NCBI GenBank assembly: GCA_033030425.1
Contig: JAUFSD010000011.1
Coordinates: forward strand, 682,001-746,000
DNA from: Verpa conica
Taxonomy: Eukaryota > Ascomycota > Pezizomycetes > Pezizales > Morchellaceae
DNA: 64,000 bases
Direction: 5' to 3'
Below are positions 35,309-46,200 of the stretch, one piece after another. Position 1 is the stretch's first letter. Every line of letters begins with the position of its first letter. The notes under the pieces were generated by a model. That model had not been told where the DNA came from and did not search any database. It saw only the letters and a list, made by a program, of their open reading frames with translations. The translations under genes were made by a program, and so were the position numbers.

Positions 35309-38300
35309 ATATATGTTCTGGCCCGTTCGGGGGACGCTGCCTATCGGGGGGACGTCCCCTGGACGGGCCGGCCTGTTGGAGGGATATCCCCCCAATGGGC
35401 TACCTGTTGAGGGGATATCCCTCCAATGGGTAGCTATAAATCAGTTTTATAGGGCATCCCCTCAATGGGCTACCCATTGGAGGGACACACTGCGTCCCCT
35501 GAACAGGTAGACAGCTATTTTACCCTATTAAATCATATTTTACCCAAGTACATCGCTTATAAAGCGCCCATATTTATCAGATAACATATAACCATTATTT
35601 GCTACCAAAAAGTACCCACAATATACTGTAACGGGGGCACTCCCAGGGGAGTACTGCCGTACCAAAAAAAACCAACAACCTCCCTTTCTGACGAGAAGCT
35701 TCAGCAGCGAGGCTTAGAACCGCTCGTCAACACGGAAGGTCGACAGTCCCTAGGCAGAACAGGAATAAGGATTTAATGGATAGATAACTAAAGACTTTAA
35801 AAGGCTCTGCTTCCCAGGGGAAGACAAACGTCTTTAGCAAAGAGTATGAGAGTCTACGAGCAGCGGTTGTTCGTTGACTAGCAAGAATGATTGTCCTGGG
35901 AAGGACGGGTTTAAGCTATGTTTTTGATTGCGAGCAGGCTGCCAAGGAGCGGGGGAACAATTCCTCCGCTTGGAAATCAACTGAGTCTAGGCGCGCAGAA
36001 CTAGCGAGGTCGATAGACTAGCGACTAAAAAGCGTTGGTTACTAAAAGCTCTGTAACTATTGCTAAAATGGTCGATTTCAAATCATTGCCTATGGATTCG
36101 CGCTGTCACATATATCAGGGTTTGGTTCGGTTGGACGAATTTTCCTGACGGTTTTGGGGTTATTTTTGGGGTCCTAAACTTGTCTTTTTGTTAGGGAATC
36201 AGCAACTCAGGGGGGCCCCCTCTGCAAACGGCGGGTGGCACAGTGGGGCGCCTCGGGGGTGTTAGAAAACACAGAGTCCCTAGGTAGTGAATCTGATGAT
36301 GATTCCTGCCGTTGCTTAGATTCCTTTCCCATGTTCCTAGTCCAACCTGGGAGCGTGGCGGAGAGGTAATCTTGATCCATAAGGACCTTAGGGCGACGCA
36401 CAAGGCATAGCCCCATACGGTTCGATTCGTGACGCCACCAGGTTAATTATTTTTGCTGGCGGCCCTAACTACTAAGCATAGCTTTGCTCTCATTTCATAG
36501 CTCTCGGCCTCCCATAAGATTGGCCATCAGCGAAGCTGTTATTATTCCTCCTAGAGGAACAGGAGCTTAACTCTGTCCATGGAGGTAACTGCTTCAGTCT
36601 CATTGCGCTAGTATCTCCCGTAGCTATAAGTGTGACGATTTAACCATCGTCATAACTAGTCTCAAGTACCTCTACATATAGAGACACCTAAATATCTCCC
36701 TTGAGGCATAGGACTAGCTATCCCATTCCGGTCAATAGATACTAAGGAAAGTCATTACTGTGATAGCCCGATCCCTAAGCGAGCTGGCAAGCCCCTAGGA
36801 CGGAGCGAAGCTCACCGTCGTCGGTATGCGACAGAGACCATAGTAATGCGTCTGTGGCCTAGAGCTACAAGAGATACTAAGTGCAATGAGACTGAAGCAG
36901 TTACCTCCATGAACAGAGTTAAGCTCCTGTTCCTCTAGGAGGAATAATAACAGCTTCGCTGATGGCCAATCTTATGGGAGGCCGAGAGCCATGAAACGAG
37001 AGCAAAGCTACGCTTAGTAGTTAGGGCCGCCAGCAAAATAAATAATTAACCTGGCGGCGTCACGAATCGAACCATACGGGCTAGGCCTTGTGCGTCGCCC
37101 TAAGGTCCTTATGGATCAAGATTACCTCTCCGCCACGACCCCAGGTTGGACTAGGAACGTGGGAAAGGAATCTAAGCAACGGCAGGAATCACCAGTGGGT
37201 TACCCTACCTAGGGGACTCTGTGTTTCTAACACCCCCGAGGCGCCCCACTGTGCCACCCGCCGTTTGCAGAGGGGGCCCCCCTGAGTTGCTGATTCCCTA
37301 ACAAAAAGACAAGTTTTGGACCCCAAAAATAACCCCAAAACCGTCAGGAAAATTCGTCCAACCGAACCAAACTCGGAGGGTATATGGGGGACAGTGCTGC
37401 GAATCCATAGGTGCAATCGGATTTGAAATCGGACCATTTTAGCAATAGTTACAGAGCTTTTAGTAACCAACGCTTTTTAGTCGCTAGTCTATCGACCCCG
37501 CTAGTTCTTAGGGGCGCTCTAGACTCAGTTGATTTCCAAGCGCGGAGGAATTGTTCCCCCGCTTCTTGGCAGCTTGCTCGCAATCAAAATCATAGCTTAA
37601 ACCCGTCCTTCCCTCAGGACAATCATTCTTGCTAGTCAACGAACAACCGTTGTTCAGAGACCCTCATACTCTTTGCTAAAGACGTTTGTCTTCCCCTGGG
37701 AAGCAGAGCCTTTTAAAGTCTTTAGTTATCTATCCATTAAATCCTTATTCCTGTTCTGCCTAGGGACTGTCGACCTTCCGTGTTGACGAGCGGTTCTAAG
37801 CCTCGCTGCTGAAGCTTCTCGTCAGAAAGGGAGGTTGTTGGTTTTTTTTTGGTACGGCAGTACTCCCCTGGGAGTGCCCCCGTTACAATAAGCTACAGAC
37901 GCATTACTCTGGTCTCTGTCGCATACCGACGACGATGAGCTTCGCTCCGTCCTAGGAGCTCGCCAGCTCGCTTAGGGATCGGGCTATCATAGTAATGACT
38001 TTCCTTAGTATCTATTGACCGGAATGGGATAGCTAGTCCTATGCCTCAAGGGAGATCCTTAGGTGTCTCTGTATGGAGAGGTACTTGAGACTAGTCATGA
38101 CGATGGTTAAATCGTCACATATACAAATCCCTAGAGACAACAACCCATGGTATAAAATCACAAAAAATCTTAAAATAATCTCAGGATAGGCTGATATTTT
38201 TCTGACTACTCACTTAATTTATTTAGGATTTCCTGTATCAATTGAGCCATGATTTATCACCTGCCCATATGGGGGACACTGGTATCCCTCCAACAGGTAA

Positions 38301-38396
38301 CCCATTCAGGGGATGCCTACCTGTCCGCTCCCAGGCTGGCCCGTTCAGGGGACGTCCCCCCGATAGGCAGGTTCCCCCAACGGGCCAGAACATATA
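35309..38396. mobile_element. Large foldback-type element (about 3.1 kb) with nested inverted repeats
   Basis: The outer ends are inverted copies of each other: about 35,309-35,375 and 38,332-38,396 share GTTCTGGCCCGTT and GCCTATCGGGGGGACGTCCC. Subterminal DNA holds several short palindromes such as GGGATATCCC. Inside, arm A (about 35,629-36,628) is matched by its inverted copy A' (about 36,861-37,886). The segment between them, L (about 36,632-36,856), recurs inverted as L' (about 37,891-38,118), giving the order A-L-A'-L'. Short frames in the arms share N-terminal halves but then diverge, and I recognise no transposase. The arms look nearly identical, so the duplication is recent. It may be a foldback transposon, or a composite in which one non-autonomous element inserted into another. 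Confidence 0.75.
36350..36440 (+). other. tRNA-like Pol III promoter boxes in the foldback arm
   Basis: TGGCGGAGAGG resembles an A box and GGTTCGATTCG, about 60 bases downstream, resembles a B box. The flanks GTGGCG and CGCCAC could pair. I could not fold a proper cloverleaf and the T stem does not pair, so this is not a functional tRNA call. It may mark a tRNA-derived, SINE-like origin. An inverted copy lies at about 37,058-37,140. Confidence 0.3.
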
Positions 38397-40898
38397 CATG
38401 TATGTTGGGATGAGTATAGAATTATATATATATTTATTTTTATCCTTGTAGGTTAATACCAGCACTGGATACTTAGATATTCTTGGTCTGCTAGGGCCCT
38501 TGGTCTCAAAAGAACCATGGATAGCGGTGGTGAGGTGTATTAGGATATTAGTGAATGTGGGAGTGGGTGGGATTCTACAGCTATGATGCGCACGGCCTTA
38601 AAGGCGTACTAGCTAAACTGGGATGTGGAACATCCTTAATATGCCCAAGTGTGCCAAAGTATGCTCAAGTATGCCCAAATATACAAATTCTGCTGACTGC
38701 TTCTCTCTTAAAAATATTAATGTTTGTATATCATTGTCAAAATTTTCCTAATGCTATATTTTAAGCATGGAAGTATTTCTAATATACAGAACAACTTTTT
38801 AATACATAATATTTGAATAGTCACCTTAAGTATATCATGTAGTCATATACTATGTATAATAGAGAATAGTTCCAAATGTCACTTTTTACACCCAAAAGTG
38901 AGGCTTTATTCCACAACAACCATAGCCCTCAATGGTCTACAAAAACTTAGAAAGCTCTAACACTACATCAAAAGACTTCCCAAGTTTACCTGGGAAATTT
39001 ACCTATTATTGGCGTTGTAATATCGGCCTAAAATACCGGTACACTTTTAAGACCAAGCGCATCATACCTAATTCTTGGATTAGAGAGGGGTAAAAAGTAT
39101 ATAACGAGAAGCGTAAATGGTATTTAGTTATCTCGAATATCTCGAGGATTCTAGCACTATATGTAGTTCTGGATTGCGTAATTACCCACCCATTTTTTAT
39201 AGTTATTTTAATTGGACGAAATTCAGGGATAATCTAATATTTCTTATGGGTCAATATTTTGTGAGATACGTGGGTTAAATGTTTCTATATAGACCGAGTA
39301 CCCCAATTTGCGCTTTACTCTTTTCCACTAAACCAATAGGATGAGAGTGGTGACTGAGTGCAGGGGTTGATCTAATCCATTTGATATTGCGGGCTGGGCT
39401 AGAAGAAGGTAAATACAAGGGTAGATTTCTATAATGAGGTACATGTAATTGTGCAAATAGAAGCTGTATTAAACAGTCGTCAGGTTAACCTACATGTACA
39501 TATGTAGACTTGTCATAGGGGCATTATTTTAGAAGTTACGGAGGACCTCCCGTCGTACCAAGAAAAAAACTACGCCTAGTGGTTACGTGCACCTACCAGG
39601 CGGATCAGGGCAATCCAGCATGCGAACAGAAGCCGGAGCCGACCCACGAAGCTGGGTACGCAGGCTGCTATTAATAAATTTAAGGTACCTAGGGATGTTT
39701 CCAAGGACATCTCAAATGCGTGACCAAGACAACTAAAGTAGGTAGGGCTGCCTACGACGTGCAGGATCGTATTCGTGGCTTCTCCCAACTGATGACCTAG
39801 GCGAAGTGTGACTGACTGCTGATTGCGGGGTCGGAGGGGTTAGGTTCCGCTGCATGTCTAGAGTATGACGACGAACATGTAGAGTTACGGTAGGACGTGA
39901 GACAGCAGGAGATGCCCTTAGAGGAAAGGTTCCTCGGTGTCGCAAATTAGGGAAGAAGATACCAGAAAAGATAATTTAGTTACCTGTGAATTAGGGGAGT
40001 AAATTCTATCTGTATTATAGCAAATCCAAGGCATGAGCTTAGTGGAGTACATGTAGAGCACGTCTAGGGCGGTGAAGCCTCTGCTAAAAAAAAAAAAAAA
40101 AAAAAAAAAAAAGTCGCCTGATCGGGACTCAAAATATGGTCTACAGAGGTTATTCATTCTAAAAGAAGGATATTCTTGCGGCCAAGGCGCAGAGTTTTTG
40201 CCACATTGGGGCACAGCCTTAAATTTGACGACGCTCTCAGTCCCAGGCGAGTTTAGGGAGTGGCTTATGTCAGGGTGAGACAATTGTTGGAACAGCTGCA
40301 GAAGGAGGCAGCTGGTGAGGCAACAGTAGCAGGTGGAAAGGTCGGAGGTACATGTAGAGTAGAGTAGGTATACTGTCACCTCACCCTCGCCCTCACTCTT
40401 ACTCTTACTCCCTCTCTCCCTCCCCGGAGTGATCCATGTAAAAGGTGAAGCGTATCTAACTTCCCCCCTTCCCGTCCTCCATTCAAAACAACATCCTTCC
40501 CCCTTGGATGGTAAAGATCTCACACTGCACAGTCCTCCCTACTATTGACTACTTGGCCCCGTCCCTCCCAGCCATCCACCCTCCACTGCCCATACCGTGC
40601 ACTAACCTAACTCCTGCATCATTCAACTCCTCCCTGCTCCCCCTTGACCCACACTCCATCCCTTCTATACCTCCCTTCTACTTCATCTCCTCAAACTCCC
40701 TCCGTCTTTTCTATCTCTCCCAATTCTCTTTCTTTTCGCCCTTTTTATTCTTAGACGCTCCTTCTCGCTTGTTTTTGTTGTAGCTTGATTCTTTTTCTCG
40801 ATAAACACAACCCCCCCTGCCATCAGTTTTCTCCTGGCGGGAAACGCGAAAATAAGTTCCTGCTATATTTTGGTTAGCATATTGAAAATCCCTTCAAG
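38397..40898. other. 2.5-kb repeat-rich intergenic region upstream of the syntaxin
   Basis: I find no supportable gene. At about 38,640-38,685 a short unit of the type GCCCAAGTATGC is repeated imperfectly about four times. A run of 27 A lies at 40086-40112. The words GTACATGTAG and TACATGTA recur. From about 40,490 to 40,790 the + strand is very pyrimidine-rich, which probably marks the syntaxin promoter and 5' leader. Confidence 0.45.
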
Positions 40899-42986
40899 AT
40901 GAGTGTATGTTTCCCCACCCTTACATAGGTTCGAGGCTACGTATTTCGAGCATCAGCTGACAACAGGCTTTTAGGGGGGTTACGGGTATGTTCTGCTGGT
41001 CTTTGTTTTGTTTCTTCAGAATCTAGGATACAAGCATTCGCTTGATGTCTCGGGGCGGAGCGCGACATAGAGACGCGATTCATTCATGAGTCTATCTGGC
41101 CTTCTTTTGGGTGCTTTACTGACAGACTCTGGGCAACTGTTACAGTCAAAACAACCCATACGCGCAGGGCAACTACAACCCCAATGACAACTACGGTGCC
41201 AGTGGTGGATATGGCGGTGGAGCGCCAGGTAAGAGCACCCACCCACCCAAAAAAGGGACTCATCGTGCGCCAAGAGCGTTTGGAGGTTGATTGTGCAAAC
41301 AAACTAAAAGTTGAACCGTACTCCCCGTTAGGCGCAGGGAACAACTACGAGATGGGAAACATGAACGGCGGAGGTTCACCAGGCTATAGTGGCGACTCGC
41401 CACAAGAGTTCTTTGCTGAGGTTAATGAGCTCCGAGAAGGCATCGATACCGTCAAGGCCAACATCTCACGCATCGAATCCCTCCATCAACGCTCCCTGAC
41501 AGATGTCGATGAGTCTGCGTCCTCGCAGACTCAGCACCAGCTAGACTCACTAGTCGCTGAGACTTCGGCACTAAATAAGAACTTGGCGAATAGGATTAAG
41601 AGGCTCAAGAGCAAAGCAGCTTCAGATCCCTCAAAAGGTCCCCAGGTCGGGAACTTAGATAGGAACTTTAAGGATACCTTAAGGAAATATCAGACAGTAG
41701 AAGCTACCTACTCAAAACGGTCTAAAGAACAGATGGCGAGACAATACAGGATTGTCCGCCCAGATGCAACAGAGCAGGAAGTAGAGGAGGCTTGTAACGA
41801 CAGCCAAGGAGCACAGATATTTTCACAAGCAGTATGTTATCATATAGTGAGGGCATTTTCAGGTTTCAGTGCACCGGATTTAACATGTTTTACTGTAGCT
41901 CCTTAGCGGTAACCGTCGTGGTGAAGCTCGTTCTGCTCTCCGTGAAGTCCAGGCCCGACACAATGAGATTCAGCGCATTGAGAAGACTATTATTGAACTC
42001 GCAGACCTCTTCAACCAGATGGAACAACTTGTCGAAGAGCAGGAAGCCATGGTTGAAGTCATTGACCAGCGTGGCGAGGAGATCCAAACCAATGTCGACC
42101 AAGCCCAAGAGCAAATCGGGCAGGCGGTAGAGAAGGCGCGCTCAAGGAGACGCAAGAAGTGGTGGTGCCTATTGGTCGTCCGTAAGTCCAACCCTCACAA
42201 TTTCTTTTTGCAACATATATTTTTCACGATTTTCTTCCCTATCTCCTCTTGCCCTTGTAATTGTAGTTTTAGTATTCTTCCCTTTTTCTTTTCTTTGCGG
42301 TCTCTCCTGGGGTCTCTTCTCCTACAGCGCTTTATCCATGCGCAGGAATAGCCAAGATTTATCCTCCGGTTGGGAATCTGGCAGGACAGCTCTCATTGTC
42401 GTCATTGTTGTGATCGCTGTAGTGGTCACGCAGGCGTGGAAATGAAGATAGTCCCATGACGATGAACTTTGGAGAGCCCACTGTTTTTCTTAGCCCCCCT
42501 TTTAGTTGAACAAAGAAGAAAAAGAAACGGCCCTAACATCGGAACCCTTGCGTTGCGCGTGTTCTTTAGTCCTCATCATCATCGTTGTTATCATCATTGC
42601 CCTTGTGGTGACAAAGGTCAATGGGGTGTGGTGATCGGATATCCTTGGCCGCAAGCGATGTAATGGGTTGGAGGCATGTGTTTATACCTGGTTATGGAGA
42701 GAATATGTATTATTTGAAGGGTTGGTGGGAGGAGGATTAGTTTTTCATTGTTTATTTTTTTACCTTCATTTTCTATTTCCTTTATTGTCTCTTTTACTCT
42801 CTTAACCCCCCCCCCCCCCTACATACTACATTCTCAATCTTGGGCGTATGGATGAACAGTATATTGTGGGTTCTAACTGTTGCATTTTTTACTGGGGGAA
42901 CTGCAGTCCTTATCATCATTGTCGTCATCGTCATCGTGGTCATCGTCACGATGCTTAACAAGAAGGATAACAACAGCAGTGCTTAA
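40899..42986 (+). CDS. Plasma-membrane syntaxin (Sso-type Qa-SNARE) with three alternative terminal exons
   Basis: Sso-type syntaxins are the t-SNAREs for exocytosis at the fungal plasma membrane. Common exons are 40899-40904, 40975-40985 (11 nt), 41146-41228, 41332-41831 and 41899-42181, giving 294 residues. The start is Gly/Asn/Tyr-rich. The Habc domain begins EFFAEVNELREGIDTVKANI. The SNARE helix has EIQRIEKTIIELADLFNQMEQLV with the zero-layer Gln, then a basic RSRRRKKWWCLLVV stretch before the membrane. The last common exon ends in phase 1. Three downstream exons, 42390-42445, 42570-42634 and 42907-42986, each start after an AG in matching phase and each encode a membrane anchor with its own stop. 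The predicted isoforms are 312, 315 and 320 aa. Confidence 0.9.
42390..42445 (+). other. Syntaxin alternative terminal exon A
   Basis: Follows ...GGACAG and joins in phase to give PLIVVIVVIAVVVTQAWK and a stop. It is the shortest anchor, begins with a proline, and leaves a four-residue tail (QAWK) after the hydrophobic run. Confidence 0.7.
42570..42634 (+). other. Syntaxin alternative terminal exon B
   Basis: Follows ...TTCTTTAG and joins in phase to give LLIIIVVIIIALVVTK and then VNGVW and a stop. The intermediate-length anchor has a lysine just after the membrane segment. Confidence 0.72.
42907..42986 (+). other. Syntaxin alternative terminal exon C
   Basis: Follows ...AACTGCAG and joins in phase to give LLIIIVVIVIVVIVTM and then LNKKDNNSSA and a stop. 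It has the longest tail, with a polar and basic C terminus, and the strongest acceptor. It may be the ancestral form. Confidence 0.75.
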
Positions 42987-45900
42987 GCGTGCTTATTGAA
43001 GATCCCGTATATATTTGCGCTATTTCCTTCTGTAGGAGCTTAGATGGGAAGTGGGCTAGACATTCATTTCAGTATACTCAACACAGCAACGATATCGATA
43101 TTTCTCACGATGAGATGCTGGGAGGATGTGGAAAGATGGCATGGCAGGATACTTTCCTAGCTACTCTTTGCAATTACTAGTTACTTTGTTAGTTTTTGTT
43201 GGTGATAATTAACTTTCTTTTTATTGTGCTTTTCTTTAAAATGTCACTCGCGGGTACTTTTTTATATTAATTTACAGTTTTTTTGTCTGGTCGCCTTTTA
43301 CTACTCTGCTTCCTGTGGGGCTTTAACTATAAATTGTCCTAGAGACCTTTTATTTTTATCTCGTCACTAGTTGTGTAACCTTACGTGACCATAGGCGCCT
43401 GGCCCCCTATATCTGTAGGTTCCATGGTTTGATTAATATTTATTAGACTTCAAATAATTCTTTCACACCTAGTGGGAAAAAGATAGTTTGTATCAAAACT
43501 TGATTTACCATGGTTACCTTCACTACTAAAATCTATATATATATCTACACTACCTCTGGCCTAAAAATTGTTAAGTAGTGTTTAAGTACTAAAATTCAAG
43601 AGCAAAGTTAGTAGATTATTATAGATTCTCTTGCATATACTGCTCACGAAAATTCAAACACAAGTAAAAAAAGACAAGTGTATAAGTATATATATTAGCA
43701 ATTACAGTATTCAGTAGGTCGGTATTACCTATGTAGTAATTACCATCTTTACCATAAACACAATGTTTCGACAACTATAGCTAATCCAGTAATATCATTT
43801 ATTGCGCATTTTGAATTCAATGCAAATAATTGAAATTTCAAATCACCCACACGCAATCTACATTATTGTTAACTAACCAGTTGAGTACATAGATAAAATA
43901 ATGAAGTTATCTTGTTTCAGACTACGGGAAAAACAATCCTAAGCACAACTGTACAGGACAAAAGTGGGCAACATGCTCTCTTTCTGGCCTGTTTGTATGA
44001 TTTTATTCCTTGCCGCAACTCAGTCTCTATGATAAAAATAATTTTAGGTTAGCTAAAGAAAACTGATAAGGGAATGACCTAGGGTAAATAGGTAAACAAA
44101 CGCTTTCCTAATATCTCGCTACACCGCCCATATGCCTCGCAATCTTACTAAGACGTCACCCTGTGTACTTGTATATATCACTGATGTCTTGTATTCCCTC
44201 TTACAGTAACTGTATCTCCTGTTACCTTTGCAGAACCATTGATCTCTGGAAGTTAACCTCTGACTGTTCTAACAACACTAATTGTTGTGGCTGGGGCTTT
44301 TCTTGCACTTGGCTGGGATTACAAGCTGGCGGAGTGCCGAAGAGTCATTTTGAAGTATTTTCAGCCGAGGCGCGCTGTAGAGGTTGGAACTGATCAAAGA
44401 TGATAGAGAAAGTTCCTGGGGGCTTTTGGAAGGTGTGCTGCTATGAACGCTGCTTTTGATGTGTTGATTAAATCAAGTGAGGTACTCCGATTCCAGGTAG
44501 GAGTAACATGCCGAGAGCCTTTCTTAACATTTTACCTTCCTCAAAGGCTCCCCAGTAAGTTTAAGCTGGTCTCTCGTTTCCACTGACAACATTATTACAT
44601 ACTCAAAATTTCACAGTCCTTCCGGCATCTTGCCTACAGTATGAAAAAACGGGTGAATTTACTGCCATAGCACTACGGAATTTAGTCGTAAATATCGAAT
44701 TAAATTAGTAATTGAGGTATATTACTGTACCAATACCGTATTTCTCCCATATTGCTAACGTATTGGGGGAGCACCGTACTGATTCCACCCCTCTTTTTGG
44801 TACTGTACCTAAGAAGCGATGACAGCTGTGAGTCCAAGTTATTAACTAATGATATATGTGTCGAGATTGAGGAAAGGTATATATCAAGGTTTGAGTTATC
44901 TGAGTAGCGAAATAAGTTTACTTGTGGCTCGAGTCGAGGCAGATTATCGAAAGAATATTTTTTTCAGTTACTGGCCAGGTTAACTATTGTCTCTATCTTA
45001 TCATTGGGAGCTAGCGTTTAAGGCTTCGGCGTCTATTGGTGGGTGCCAATGATTATGGAAACTAGTGATGTCGCGTTTTTATGTGGGAGTCAGATGTCAG
45101 ACCAGTCCCGTGATTGCTGCATATTTGTTCATGATAAATCACTCACACTCATGTAGTGAATGAATGAATGAATGGGTTGTAAGTACATGGAGCCCAACAC
45201 ACTCATATAGTTAAGAAATGAATGAATAAATTAATCATAGTACATGTAGTCCTGAGGTTATGGTACTCGCACTCTATCAGAGATGCTTTGAAGGCTTCAC
45301 CTAATGGGTGTGGAATACCCTAACTGGCGCAAGGCTAGCAAACACCACCAAACTCACTCCACCTCAGGATGAAGTTTAGAAAGGTGGCTAGGTGAATTAT
45401 ATGAACGATTATATTCATAACAACACTAAAGAGGATATAATCGTATAAGAGGGTCGGATGCAATAGCAAAGGATTATTATTTAAGGTGGATAAAAAAAAG
45501 GAGGGGAAAGAGGGAAAGGAACTGAGAGCTGAAACACTGCTATTATTATTTTAGCCCTCCTTTCATTCATTTGGTATGATTTTTAAATACTAAAGGGCTG
45601 ACATGAAAACCTTCAACCAGTCTGCTAACTAGCTCCTATTAGATACACACTTGAGGAAATCTGGGTGTCCATGCCAGATTATCCCTAAACAAAGAAAATC
45701 CTTGAGCGTTTCATCAAATGATGAATAGTTGGAGTTAACCCCCACAGTGGTGACTGACTTAAGAGTAAATTAATTAGAGAAGGGGAGGAAAGAGGAAAAG
45801 TAAAAGAGATTATTATATTTTAATAATGGCGAGATTTACACCTTCATAATGTAAACACCCCAGTTTTTTCCCAATAATTACTGTGTTAGAGGGTGGAAGG

Positions 45901-46200
45901 AGAGGTAGGTTAGTTTCTGGTCAGTCTGTTTCCCAGAAGATAACATCTGTACTCATGATAAAACAAAAGGAGGATGTTGGCTGCCCATTTCCATCATCCA
46001 GTGGTAAGCAATAAAAGGAAAACGAAATTTTTACAATAATCACAAAGACGAATATAGTAAAGAAATAAAATAAAACGGTATTCAAAAAGTCAATCTGCAA
46101 TAAAGGGCATTTTGTGCTAATCTCTTTCTGTAGGAACATTTTATATAAAGTTAGCAAAGGTATATATATAGATAGAAGTATAAAAATAACTTACATTATA
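42987..46200. other. 3.2-kb AT-rich gene desert with repeats
   Basis: After the syntaxin 3' end there is AT-rich DNA without a convincing gene. Two tandem copies of the dispersed GAATGAAT repeat lie at about 45,145-45,250, each running from CACACTCAT to a TACATG word. A Cys-rich 76-codon frame at 44163-44393 shows no start context or family and is not called. The last 300 bases precede the pheromone precursor stop codon. Confidence 0.45.
45145..45250. repeat. Two tandem copies of a dispersed GAATGAAT / GTACATG repeat
   Basis: Unit 1 reads CACACTCATGTAGTGAATG followed by more GAATG and ending AAGTACATGGAG. Unit 2 follows directly as CACACTCATATAGTTAAGAA and ends AGTACATGTAG. Related fragments occur at about 16,500-16,535 and 27,265-27,300, so this is an interspersed family in this genome. 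Confidence 0.6.

Noticed and set aside
36350..36440. A genuine tRNA gene
   Set aside because: A and B box-like words are present, but no cloverleaf forms and the T stem does not pair; kept only as a promoter-like observation.
36191..37285. Matching 70- and 65-codon frames in the two foldback arms
   Set aside because: They share their first half only because the arms are inverted copies; the frames diverge after small indels, so selection for protein is not evident.
39918..40523. A 201-codon minus-strand frame
   Set aside because: It translates through the T27 tract into a run of Phe, has no family features, and overlaps the pyrimidine-rich leader of the syntaxin.
40508..40783. A 91-codon plus-strand frame before the syntaxin
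   Set aside because: It is almost entirely Pro/Ser/Leu/Phe from a CT-rich stretch, as expected of a promoter or leader and not of a protein.
44163..44393. Small Cys-rich frame that might be an effector-like protein
   Set aside because: No signal peptide of normal form, no splice support, and it lies in repeat-rich AT DNA.
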